NCBI RefSeq assembly: GCF_014850955.1
Contig: NZ_JACXSS010000001.1
Coordinates: forward strand, 1,178,001-1,242,000
DNA length: 64,000 bases
Direction of reading: 5' to 3'
From: Methylomonas albis
GTDB taxonomy: Bacteria; Pseudomonadota; Gammaproteobacteria; Methylococcales; Methylomonadaceae
Below are positions 7,212 through 15,635 of the stretch, one piece after another. A program made the position numbers and the translations under genes. The notes below the pieces were generated by a model that saw nothing but the letters and a program-made list of their open reading frames with translations, did not search any database and had not been told where the DNA came from. Within the stretch, counting starts at the first letter, position 1. Every line of letters begins with the position of its first letter.

Positions 7212-9373
7212 TTAAAGTTCCCAAATTCAAAAACCGGCAGCTGGAGTAAAAACCCCGCGCCGCCATTATAAGACGTATCCACCCAAATCACCCCGCCGTG
7301 TTCCTCGACGATCTTTTTGACGATAGCCAAGCCCAAGCCGGTGCCTTTGGCTTTGCTGGTCACGTAGGGATCGAAAATGGTTTCAATTTGTTCCGCGTTC
7401 AGGCCATTGCCGTTATCGTAGATGCCCAATTCGACATAATCGGTGTTGTTGCGGCTGACCTTGGCGATTTTTATTTCGATGCGGCAGGGTGCGGTGGCTG
7501 CCTCCTGTGCGTTTTTGATCAGATTATGCAACACCTGACGCAGGCTGACCGGATCAGCCTCGACCAGTACTCTGCCGCTGGCAAATGCCGTGCTGAAAAT
7601 GATGCCGGACGGCAGGTACAAAGCCATGACTTCCTGAATCAGATCGACCAGATTGATTTTTTCCACCTGTTTTTTGGAAGGGCGGGCATACTCGGAAAAG
7701 TCGTCCACCATGCGTTTCATCGCTTCCACCTGCTGCACGATGGTGCGGGTGCCGCGTTGTAGAAATTCGGCGGAACCGTCCTGTAATTCCTTGGAGAGCT
7801 TGTGCTGCAAGCGTTCGGCGGAGAGCTGAATCGGTGTCAACGGGTTTTTAATTTCATGCGCCAGACGCCGCGCGACTTCGCCCCAGGCCGCGTTTTTTTG
7901 TGCCTGAATCAGGTCGGTGACGTCGTCGAATACCACGACTGCGCCGGTACGAGCTCCGTGCTGCGAGAATAGCGGCGTACCCCGGCACAACAGTTCCTGA
8001 CGGCCGTTGGGGCCGAGAAAGACGATGCGTTGCTCCCAGATGTCGTCGGCTTTTTCCAGTAGTCCTTGGATCGCGTTTAGCACGTCTGCCAGTTCGCGGT
8101 GCATTGTTGCCAGGGTCGACAAAGTCTCCCCGACGAAATGGCTGACCGGAATGTGCAAAATCCGGTACGCGGCCTGATTGGCGGTGCGGATGTAAAAGGC
8201 TGCGTCAAAGCTGATCACGCCGGCGGTCAAATTGGCCAGGATGGTCTCCAGGTAGGCACGCTGGTTTTCCACTTCCAGGCCGGCGGCGCGGGTTTCGTCG
8301 CGAGAACGGGCGATACGCCGGGTCATCTGGTTGAAGGATTCCACCAAAAAGCCCAAGTCATCCTGGCTCATTACCGGTAGTTGCTGCTGGTAATCGCCGT
8401 CGGCGACCGCTTGAGTGCCTTTTACCAGTTCTTTCACAGGTGCGACGATGTTGCGAATGCTGATGAAAGCTACCCAAATGGCTGCTAGCAGGCTGAGCAG
8501 CAAGACCAGCAATAGGATCAGCGAGAAGCTGGTTTTCAGCGAATCGCGCAGGAAATTCATTTCCTGATAGCGGATGAAGGCAAATTCGATTGAGTCGGCC
8601 AAGTCAGTTACGCGCACCGGAATCGGATACAAGACTTGTAAAAACCGGCTTTGATCGGCTTCGATAGCGACGATGATACGTACCAGCATTTCATCGTTAT
8701 CGCCGGGGTCGAACGCAAAATACTCCTTATTCTGTCGTAGCAGCAGCCAGATTTGTTCGTCAGGCAAATGCGGCAAAATATCACTGGGATTGATGCTGCT
8801 GGAGGCTAATACCCGGCCTTGGTTGGAAAATACCGCTATCTCCAGCGCTCCGGAGTCTCCCCACAGTGAGCCAACTTCCATCGCGATCAAAGCTTCTGAC
8901 TTGTCGCGGAGTTGATCGGCCATTTGCTTGGTTTGTTTGATATGCCAGGTCATGCGCTGATTTAGCGAGGATTGGCTCAACTCCAGCGCATCGTCCATGG
9001 CCCGGTCGATTTCGACGTTAAACCAGCTGTCGATACCTTGATGCAGGAATTGTACAGAGAAATAAAACACGATCGCCGCGGGCGCCAAGGCCAGCAATAC
9101 GAACAAGGAGACCATTCGCGTGGTAAGCCGGGAGCCGGCTTCTTTTTTCTTTAGCTCGCGCACCAGCGAATAGGTGTTGAACGCGACCAAGCCGAGCAAA
9201 ATCACCGATCCCAGCGTGTTGATTACCAACAGCCAGGAATACATTTCGCCGAGTTCCGACGATTCCTGAGTGGCGCTGCTCATCAATTGCAGCGACAGTA
9301 ATACGAAGCCGAACAGAATAATGATCGTGGCGCTGGCCGGTAATTTTATTTTTGAATAGGCCATGTATACCAT
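7208..9373 (-). CDS. ntrY: NtrY-like membrane sensor histidine kinase
   Basis: Inner-membrane sensor kinase of 721 aa. Hydrophobic segments near residues 10-30, 45-65 and 90-108 precede a long periplasmic region; another membrane segment (about 285-310) leads into HAMP (SIRNIVAPVKELVKG), a PAS region (LANLTAGVISFDAAFYI), the HisKA box (VARRLAHEIKNPLTPIQLSAERL) and HATPase (NLIKNAQEA, DNGNGL, GTGLGLAIVKKIVEEHGG). This is the NtrY arrangement. An alternative start is the ATG at 9364, three codons in. The gene begins inside the end of the DUF4390 gene and overlaps ntrX by 4 nt, so the block is one operon. Confidence 0.88.
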   Translation of the reverse strand: MVYMAYSKIKLPASATIIILFGFVLLSLQLMSSATQESSELGEMYSWLLVINTLGSVILLGLVAFNTYSLVRELKKKEAGSRLTTRMVSLFVLLALAPAAIVFYFSVQFLHQGIDSWFNVEIDRAMDDALELSQSSLNQRMTWHIKQTKQMADQLRDKSEALIAMEVGSLWGDSGALEIAVFSNQGRVLASSSINPSDILPHLPDEQIWLLLRQNKEYFAFDPGDNDEMLVRIIVAIEADQSRFLQVLYPIPVRVTDLADSIEFAFIRYQEMNFLRDSLKTSFSLILLLVLLLSLLAAIWVAFISIRNIVAPVKELVKGTQAVADGDYQQQLPVMSQDDLGFLVESFNQMTRRIARSRDETRAAGLEVENQRAYLETILANLTAGVISFDAAFYIRTANQAAYRILHIPVSHFVGETLSTLATMHRELADVLNAIQGLLEKADDIWEQRIVFLGPNGRQELLCRGTPLFSQHGARTGAVVVFDDVTDLIQAQKNAAWGEVARRLAHEIKNPLTPIQLSAERLQHKLSKELQDGSAEFLQRGTRTIVQQVEAMKRMVDDFSEYARPSKKQVEKINLVDLIQEVMALYLPSGIIFSTAFASGRVLVEADPVSLRQVLHNLIKNAQEAATAPCRIEIKIAKVSRNNTDYVELGIYDNGNGLNAEQIETIFDPYVTSKAKGTGLGLAIVKKIVEEHGGVIWVDTSYNGGAGFLLQLPVFEFGNFK

Positions 9374-9912
9374 GCGCTAGAGAGAAACCAGCGATTATCG
9401 AGATAGGCGAGCGGTCGCAATGGGATAGGCAGACGTTCGCGGTTGAACTGAGTTTTTACCGCCAGTAAGTAAGGTTTGCCCGCCGTCAACAGTTTGGCTG
9501 GGATTAGCGTGCTGTCATGTACGGCAGCCATGAAATTTGTTGCGGCACTCAAGGTTAAAAACATTTCGCTGCGGTCGAACGGGGTTTGCACCGCATATTG
9601 GTTTAACAGCGCATGGAATTGCAAACTGTAAGTCAGCTTGCGGCTATGGATTACCGTGTCCCACAGCACGCCGGGTTCGCGCAGCTCGATGGTGACATCC
9701 CAGGCCAGCGGCACGCCTTTATGCAACGCTTCCTTGGCGGTCGGGCTGAGCCGGTAATCGATATGGGCCTGAACGGTATATCCGCGATCAGCGGATTGCA
9801 ACTCGGCATACTCGATCCGGGCAGCGTAATCGCCACCTTCAGCAATGCCTGGCGCGATTTGCAGGCAGAGTAGCAACAGTCCGTACCTAAGCGGCTTTAG
9901 ACAGCTTGGCAT
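9346..9912 (-). CDS. secreted DUF4390 protein
   Basis: Predicted periplasmic protein of 188 aa and unknown function. The start at 9912 (MPSCLKPLRYGLLLLCLQIAPGIAEG) is chosen because it opens a signal peptide and overlaps the rsmB stop by only 26 nt; a longer frame would run 111 nt further into rsmB without adding a plausible N-terminus. The mature part shows the DUF4390 pattern (YRLSPTAKEALHKGVPLAWDVTIEL, later YLDNRWFLSSAWYTW). The family is typically found between rsmB and ntrYX in gammaproteobacteria, as here, which hints at a role tied to NtrY sensing but proves none. Confidence 0.8.
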   Translation of the reverse strand: MPSCLKPLRYGLLLLCLQIAPGIAEGGDYAARIEYAELQSADRGYTVQAHIDYRLSPTAKEALHKGVPLAWDVTIELREPGVLWDTVIHSRKLTYSLQFHALLNQYAVQTPFDRSEMFLTLSAATNFMAAVHDSTLIPAKLLTAGKPYLLAVKTQFNRERLPIPLRPLAYLDNRWFLSSAWYTWPIQK

Positions 9913-11182
9913 AATAAAAGCCGTCCATTTGCCGGTCGCCGGTGACGATTTGTCGGCCGTGCGGGCGGGACATGCCCCAATGCGCGTCGATATGGATTTC
10001 GCTGGCATCAGTGTGTTGGGCAAGGAATGCGGCGATTTGCTCCTCGTTTTCCTGTTTCAACACTGAGCAAGTGGCGTACAGCAAGATGCCGCCGGGTTTT
10101 AGTAAATGCCAGGCGTTATCAAGAATCTTGGCTTGCAGGGTTTGCAGGGCGGCAATATCATCGAGGCGGCGTAGCAACTTGATGTCGGGATGGCGGCGAA
10201 TCACCCCGAAGCCGGAGCAGGGTGCGTCCAGCAGTATCCGGTCGAATCGGCGGTCGTCAGCCCATGGAGCAGCTTGACTGGCGTCGGCAGCCAAGGTTTC
10301 GGCGTGCAAGTTTAAGCGCTGCAAATTGTCTGTCACCCGTTGCAGGCGGTGTTGATCGACATCGATCGCCAACAGTCCGGCCAAGGCGGGTTGGCGCTCC
10401 AAAATAGCGGCGGTCTTGCCGCCTGGTGCTGCGCATAAATCCAGTACCTGATGGCCGGGCTGCGTATCGAGTAGTTCCGCCGCCAGTTGTGCGGCAGTAT
10501 CCTGTACCGACACGCGGCCCTGAGTAAACGCCGGCAATTGCTCGACAGCCAAAGCTTGGTCAAGCCGTATTGCCGTCTCGCAACAGTCTACCGGCTGGGC
10601 GGCGATGCCTTGCGCAGTTAGTTCGTCAAGATACGCGATTCGGCTGCCTTGCAGCAGGTTGACGCGCAAGGCCATTGGCGGTGCTTGATCGTCGGCGTGC
10701 AGAATTTTTTCGTAATGCTCCGGCCAGTCGCGCTTTAGTAGATCCACAATCCAGTTCGGGTGATTGTAGTGGGCTTGGTTGTCCGCAGTACAGGCTTGTT
10801 GTAAGGCTTCGGTGTCGCGCAAATATTGTCTGAGTATGGCGTTAACCAAGGATTTAGCCCAAGGTTTGTGGCTGGTGGCGGCTACCGTTTCTGAGACGGC
10901 GGCGTGCGATTTAACCCGCATATGTTGTAATTGATACAGACCGACCAACAGCAAGGCTTTAATGTCGCCATCTTTTTGCTTTAGCGGCTTGCTGAGCAGG
11001 CGACCCAGCATGAAATCCAATGCGTAATAATGGCGGATCACGCCGTAACACAAGGCTTGGACGAAAGCCCGGTCTTTACTGTCCTTGAGTTTGGGTAGGC
11101 CATATTCCAGTGCGGCGGTCAGCGATTGGCCGTCGTTAAGGACGTGAGCGAGTATCTGTGCCGAGCAGCCGCGCAGATTCAT
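9887..11182 (-). CDS. rsmB: 16S rRNA (cytosine-967-C5) methyltransferase
   Basis: SAM-dependent rRNA methyltransferase of 431 aa. It has the NusB-like N-terminal RNA-binding domain (about residues 1-140), the SAM motif VLDLCAAPGGKTAAIL, the catalytic TC-type motifs LDAPCSGFGVIRRHPDIK and LLYATCSVLKQENEEQ, in each of which the Cys is one of the two family catalytic residues. The start overlaps the fmt stop by 4 nt; it belongs to the conserved def-fmt-rsmB operon. Confidence 0.95.
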   Translation of the reverse strand: MNLRGCSAQILAHVLNDGQSLTAALEYGLPKLKDSKDRAFVQALCYGVIRHYYALDFMLGRLLSKPLKQKDGDIKALLLVGLYQLQHMRVKSHAAVSETVAATSHKPWAKSLVNAILRQYLRDTEALQQACTADNQAHYNHPNWIVDLLKRDWPEHYEKILHADDQAPPMALRVNLLQGSRIAYLDELTAQGIAAQPVDCCETAIRLDQALAVEQLPAFTQGRVSVQDTAAQLAAELLDTQPGHQVLDLCAAPGGKTAAILERQPALAGLLAIDVDQHRLQRVTDNLQRLNLHAETLAADASQAAPWADDRRFDRILLDAPCSGFGVIRRHPDIKLLRRLDDIAALQTLQAKILDNAWHLLKPGGILLYATCSVLKQENEEQIAAFLAQHTDASEIHIDAHWGMSRPHGRQIVTGDRQMDGFYYAKLSKAA

Positions 11183-12105
11183 AGGCCAAGGATAATGCGG
11201 TCGGAGGGGTGGGCATTCATAAAGTCCTTGCCGGCTATGCGTTTACCGCCGGGGAGTTGTACTTCCAAGAGGCGTAATACGCCGTCGCCGGTGGCGACGT
11301 CCAGCGCGTGTTCCGCGCAATTGACGGTGCCGGGGGCTTGCTCGGCGGTTTTATCGAGCACTTGGCTGCGCCAGACGCGCAGCACTTGGCCTTGGTACTG
11401 AGTCTGCGCCACCGGCCAGGCATTCAGGCCGCGCACTTGACGATCAAGTTCTACAGCGGAGTTTTGCCAGTCCAAGTTCGATTCCTGTTTTTCCAGTTTG
11501 TGAGCGTAAGTGACCAGAGCTTCGTCTTGCGGTTCGGCATATAGCGAGCCGCTGGCGATTTGTTCGACCACTTTAAGCAGGCCCTCGGCACCCATTTGCG
11601 CCAATTGATCGTGTAGGCTGCTGGAGGTGGCGTCGGCGGCGATCGGGCATTCGGCTTTATACAGCATGTCGCCGGCATCGAGTTTTTTTACCACTTGCAT
11701 GATGGTAATGCCGGTTTTAGTGTCGCCAGCCATCACTGCCCGGTGAATCGGCGCCGCGCCGCGCCAGCGTGGCAGCAGCGAGCCATGGACATTGATACAG
11801 CCTTGCTTGGGGATGTCCAATACCGTTTGCGGCAGAATCAGGCCGTAAGCGACAACCACCAATAGGTCGGCATCCAGTGCTGCCAGTTGTTGAATAGCTT
11901 CGGCGCTTTTGAAGTTTTCCGGTTGATAGACGGCAATGTCGGCAGACAAGGCCAACGCCTTGATGGGGCTGGCGGCCAGCTTGCGGCCTCTGCCGGCTGG
12001 CCTGTCGGGCTGAGTATACACCGCGCAGACTTGATGCGGGGAATCCAGCAAGGTCTGCAAGGTAGGAACCGCAAAATCCGGCGTACCGGCGAACACGATT
12101 TTCAT
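11179..12105 (-). CDS. fmt: methionyl-tRNA formyltransferase
   Basis: Cytoplasmic enzyme of 308 aa that formylates initiator Met-tRNA using 10-formyl-THF. It starts MKIVFAGTPDFAVPTLQ and has the catalytic block CINVHGSLLPRWRGAAPIHRAV followed by GDTKTGITIMQV, with Asn, His and Asp in the expected places. The C-terminal OB-like domain (NLDWQNSAVELDRQVRGLNAWP onwards) is complete. It lies 9 nt downstream of def, whose product removes the formyl group. Confidence 0.97.
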   Translation of the reverse strand: MKIVFAGTPDFAVPTLQTLLDSPHQVCAVYTQPDRPAGRGRKLAASPIKALALSADIAVYQPENFKSAEAIQQLAALDADLLVVVAYGLILPQTVLDIPKQGCINVHGSLLPRWRGAAPIHRAVMAGDTKTGITIMQVVKKLDAGDMLYKAECPIAADATSSSLHDQLAQMGAEGLLKVVEQIASGSLYAEPQDEALVTYAHKLEKQESNLDWQNSAVELDRQVRGLNAWPVAQTQYQGQVLRVWRSQVLDKTAEQAPGTVNCAEHALDVATGDGVLRLLEVQLPGGKRIAGKDFMNAHPSDRIILGL

Positions 12106-12114
12106 GGGATGTCC

Positions 12115-12621
12115 TTAAAGGCCTTGCGTCTTGTGAATTTTATCCAGCTTGGCTTTGATGCGGTTGCGTTTGAAGGCCGATAGATAATCGACAAATAGTT
12201 TGCCTTCTAGATGATCCATTTCATGCTGAATGCAGACCGCCAGCAGTTCGCGCGCTTCCATTTCAAAGCTTTCGCCGTCCCGGTTTAGCGCCGTGATTTT
12301 AATGTGTTCGGCACGGCTGACTTTTTCGAAAAAGCCGGGTACGGATAGACAGCCTTCTTCGGATTCCTCGGCGCCGTCGCGTTCGAGGATTTGCGGATTG
12401 ATCAGGCAGATCGGTTCGTCCTTGTTTTCGCTGACATCCATCACGATCACGCGTTTATGTACGTTGACCTGGGTTGCCGCCAAACCTACGCCCTTGGCGG
12501 CATACATGGTTTCGATCATGTTATCGACCAATGTCTTGATGCGGTCATCGACTGTGTCCACCTCGGCGGCGACCGTGCGCAGCCGTTTATCGGGAAACTC
12601 CAGAATTGTAAGAATACTCAC
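12115..12621 (-). CDS. def: peptide deformylase
   Basis: Metalloenzyme of 168 aa that removes the N-formyl group from nascent proteins. All three family motifs are present: [19 protein letters not shown] (Cys metal ligand) and [12 protein letters not shown] (two His ligands and the catalytic Glu). I place the start at a GTG at 12621 ([14 protein letters not shown]) because a GGAG ribosome-binding site lies a few nt upstream and it gives the usual family length; another GTG four codons upstream would place the GGAG inside the gene. Confidence 0.95.
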   Translation of the reverse strand: MSILTILEFPDKRLRTVAAEVDTVDDRIKTLVDNMIETMYAAKGVGLAATQVNVHKRVIVMDVSENKDEPICLINPQILERDGAEESEEGCLSVPGFFEKVSRAEHIKITALNRDGESFEMEARELLAVCIQHEMDHLEGKLFVDYLSAFKRNRIKAKLDKIHKTQGL

Positions 12622-12945
12622 CCAACACTCCACTTGCTAACTGTAATGGTGCGATTTTATCCGAAATTGCCCCGAGTTTGAACGTGAAGACTAAATACGC
12701 GCGGTGTATGGTGCTAGTGTTACGAAGCACTAGATGGTGCCGGCTTGGGTTAGGCGAGAGCAGGGCGTGCTGGCATAATGTGCGATTTAATCTAAACTGT
12801 GCGGCAAATAGATTGTAGATTTGTACGCATTTTTTCAACTTAAGGCCAAGCAGGATACACAAGATGTTGAGGCTTGCCGATCTTGTGTTTAGACGGCTCG
12901 TCTAGTGGATTTTGAACGGTTTTATAGCCTCTGGCAGGATAAATT
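12622..12945. other. intergenic region between divergent def and lysM genes
   Basis: This 324-nt stretch must hold the promoters of both divergent operons. I see a short inverted repeat CTAGTG/CACTAG (12714-12733) and an AT-rich run around 12826-12840, but no promoter pair good enough to call. An AGGA sequence near 12933 is the probable ribosome-binding site of the LysM gene. Confidence 0.5.
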
Positions 12946-13977
12946 ATGTTTTTTCGCGCGATACTGGGAATATTGATGCCACTGGTTTTTGCCGCAGTGG
13001 TTTGGGCCGATGAGCTGAAAATAAACCCCAATCACCCCGAGCAGTACACGGTGGTAAAAGGCGATACTCTGTGGGACATCTCCGGGAAATTTTTGCAGCA
13101 TCCTTGGGAATGGCCGCAACTATGGCATAACAACCAGCAAATCAAGGATCCGCATTGGATTTATCCGGGCGACACGCTGTACTTTTCTTTTGTAAATGGC
13201 GAGCCCCGCCTGAGTTTGTCGCCGGACGGCAACGAAGAAAAACTGCTGCCGCAAGTACGCGAGTCGGAGCTTGATCAAGCTATTAAAATGATTCCTAGCG
13301 ATGCGATCGTGCAATTCTTGAATTCGCCGAAAGTTGTTACCGCAGAAGAGTTGCAGCGCGCGCCTTATGTCATCGGTTTTGTCGGCGAGCACTTGATCGC
13401 CGGTGCTGGAGATGGCGTTTACGTCCGTGCAATCGAAAACCCGGAGGGGCTGGGCTACACCATTTACCGGCAGGGTAAGGCTTATGTCAGTCCGGTAACC
13501 AGGGAGATTTTGGGCTACGAGGCGCAATATATCGCCGATACCACACTCCAAGAACCGGGCGACCCGGCTACGTTGCTGATTAATAAATCCGACATGGAAA
13601 TTCAACGCGGCGACCGTTTGATGCCTACTTCCGAGGGTGAATTAGCCTTGAATTATTTTCCAAGGCCACCCAACCATCAGGTGGTGGGCAGCATTATTCA
13701 GGTCAAGGGCGGGGTGTCACAAATCGGTCAACACGATGTGGTGGTCATCGATAAAGGTACTGCGGACGGTTTGGAAGTGGGGCATACCTTGGATGTGTAC
13801 CGTAGAGGGCATGTCATCGTGGACAGGTATCAATCTCAGCAGGCCGTGCCGGTGAAAATGCCGGACGAACTGGCCGGTGTGTTGATGGTGTTTCGGCCCT
13901 TCGAGCGCGTCAGCTATGCATTGGTGATGAAGGCAACGGCTGCGATGCACACTCTGGATAGGGTGCAGACGCCCTAA
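12946..13977 (+). CDS. secreted LysM-domain protein
   Basis: Exported protein of 343 aa. A signal peptide (MFFRAILGILMPLVFAAVVWADE) is followed by a LysM domain (about residues 32-85: YTVVKGDTLWDISGKFLQHPWEWPQLW ... WIYPGDTLY), which binds peptidoglycan, and a long C-terminal region of unknown function. No peptidase motif is visible. The gene is placed at the head of the dprA-smg-topA cluster, divergent from def-fmt, an order shared by many gammaproteobacteria. Confidence 0.88.
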   Translation: MFFRAILGILMPLVFAAVVWADELKINPNHPEQYTVVKGDTLWDISGKFLQHPWEWPQLWHNNQQIKDPHWIYPGDTLYFSFVNGEPRLSLSPDGNEEKLLPQVRESELDQAIKMIPSDAIVQFLNSPKVVTAEELQRAPYVIGFVGEHLIAGAGDGVYVRAIENPEGLGYTIYRQGKAYVSPVTREILGYEAQYIADTTLQEPGDPATLLINKSDMEIQRGDRLMPTSEGELALNYFPRPPNHQVVGSIIQVKGGVSQIGQHDVVVIDKGTADGLEVGHTLDVYRRGHVIVDRYQSQQAVPVKMPDELAGVLMVFRPFERVSYALVMKATAAMHTLDRVQTP

Positions 13978-14045
13978 TGGAGTGCCGGGCAAGCGGCCTG
14001 CCATCGGGTTGGTTTAAACCGAGCTGGTTTACCCTTTAAGCTGTT

Positions 14046-15143
14046 TTGGAATCCACACTCAATCCGCAAATCAAATACTGGCTGGCGATGCTGCGTAGTC
14101 CCGGCGTCGGCAGCCAGGCTATTCAGCGCTTGCTGGCGCATCTTGAGCCTGAACAGATATTCTCGGCGTCGCGTGCCACGTTAAGTGGCTTGGGCTTCAG
14201 CGAAAAGTTGATAGACGCGTTGCAAAAACCGGATTGGCAAAAGGTCGAAGACGATCTTTGCTGGTTGGAGCAAACCGGAAATTATGCATTGACCTTGGAC
14301 GATGCCGACTATCCGGCGCAACTGAGAGAAATCGCAAATCCTCCCCCCATATTATTTGTCAAAGGCAATCCGGCATTGCTGCTTGAGCCGCAAATGGCGA
14401 TGGTCGGTAGCCGCAATCCCTCGCCGGTTGGTGTCAGCACCGCGATTCAATTTGCAGAGGCTTTGGCTGCGGCGGGCTTTACTGTAACCAGTGGTTTGGC
14501 TTTAGGTATCGATGCCGCCAGTCACCAAGGCGCGTTAAATGTCAACGGACAGACCATAGCCGTGGCCGGTACCGGCTTGGATCGGGTTTATCCGGCTTGC
14601 CATAAGCAGCTAGCCACACAAATCGTTGAACATGGCGCGCTGGTCTCCGAGTTTCCACCCGGCACCAACGCCAAAGCCAATCACTTTCCCAGGCGAAATC
14701 GAATCATCAGTGGTTTGTGCGTGGGGCTGTTGGTGGTTGAGGCGGCCCAGCAAAGCGGATCGCTGATTACTGCGCGTTTGGCGCTGGAGCAGAATCGGGA
14801 AGTTTTTGCGATTCCCGGTTCGATTCATAACCCTTTGGCGCGCGGTTGCAATGCATTAATCCGCCAGGGCGCCAAATTGGTGGAAACCGCGCAAGATATT
14901 TTTGAAGAATTAGATCATTATAATCAACAGTATATGCGAGCTGAGTCAGATTTAACGCAGACTTCGCTTGACCTGGAGCAGCAAAATCTATTGAAATTGA
15001 TTCCGTACAGCCCCACAACGGTCGATACTCTGGTCCAGGAAAGCGCTTGGTCGGTGGAAGAAGTTTCATCGACGCTGTTGGTGCTGGAGTTGCAGGGCTA
15101 CATTGCCGCGCTTGCCGGTGGTGGCTACCTTCGAATCAAATAA
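14046..15143 (+). CDS. dprA: DNA-processing protein DprA (Smf)
   Basis: Cytoplasmic protein of 365 aa that loads RecA onto incoming single-stranded DNA in transformation. The Rossmann-like core is clear: MAMVGSRNPSPVG, VTSGLALGIDAASHQGAL, VAGTGLDRVYPACHK, LVSEFPPG, HFPRRNRIISGL and GSLITARLALEQNREVFAIPGS, then a C-terminal winged-helix region. The start is a TTG with little ribosome-binding sequence; an ATG at 14088 is a shorter alternative, but the N-terminal NPQIKYWLAMLRSPGVG fits the family. Confidence 0.93.
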   Translation: MESTLNPQIKYWLAMLRSPGVGSQAIQRLLAHLEPEQIFSASRATLSGLGFSEKLIDALQKPDWQKVEDDLCWLEQTGNYALTLDDADYPAQLREIANPPPILFVKGNPALLLEPQMAMVGSRNPSPVGVSTAIQFAEALAAAGFTVTSGLALGIDAASHQGALNVNGQTIAVAGTGLDRVYPACHKQLATQIVEHGALVSEFPPGTNAKANHFPRRNRIISGLCVGLLVVEAAQQSGSLITARLALEQNREVFAIPGSIHNPLARGCNALIRQGAKLVETAQDIFEELDHYNQQYMRAESDLTQTSLDLEQQNLLKLIPYSPTTVDTLVQESAWSVEEVSSTLLVLELQGYIAALAGGGYLRIK

Positions 15144-15151
15144 AGGTTCTA

Positions 15152-15619
15152 ATGAAAGAAGATATTTTCGATGTGCTCATTTATCTGTTTGAAAATTATT
15201 TGGATGGCGACAGCGATAACTATCCGGATACTGCCGTGATTGCCAGCGAATTGCTGGACGCGGGTTTTCAGCAGCCTGATGTCAATAAAGCGTTCGATTG
15301 GCTGGAGTCATTAGCCGAAATTGAGAGCATTACACCGGCGGTTTCTTCTTCGTTCCGCATTTTTAGCGGCCAGGAGATTGCCGTATTCGATATGGAATGC
15401 CGCAACTTTTTGATGTACCTCGAACACAGCGGCATCCTGACGCCGATTAATCGTGAAATCGCCATTGATCGTGCCATGGCTTTGAAAGACGAAAACATTA
15501 CCCTGGACAAGTTGAAATGGATTGTATTGATGGTGTTATTGAGTCAACCCGGCGATAGTGCCGCTTTTTCCCGAATGGAAGACATAGTTTACGATTTGAT
15601 ACCTACTTCTTTACATTGA
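15152..15619 (+). CDS. smg: Smg (DUF494) family protein
   Basis: Protein of 155 aa with the DUF494 signature: MKEDIFDVLIYLFENYLDGD at the N-terminus and ALKDENITLDKLKWIVLMVL near the C-terminus. The start at 15152 is 8 nt after dprA and gives the family length; an upstream in-frame start would lie inside dprA. Function is unknown; the gene is constantly found between dprA and topA, as here. Confidence 0.93.
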   Translation: MKEDIFDVLIYLFENYLDGDSDNYPDTAVIASELLDAGFQQPDVNKAFDWLESLAEIESITPAVSSSFRIFSGQEIAVFDMECRNFLMYLEHSGILTPINREIAIDRAMALKDENITLDKLKWIVLMVLLSQPGDSAAFSRMEDIVYDLIPTSLH

Positions 15620-15635
15620 TTTTTCTACGGACAGC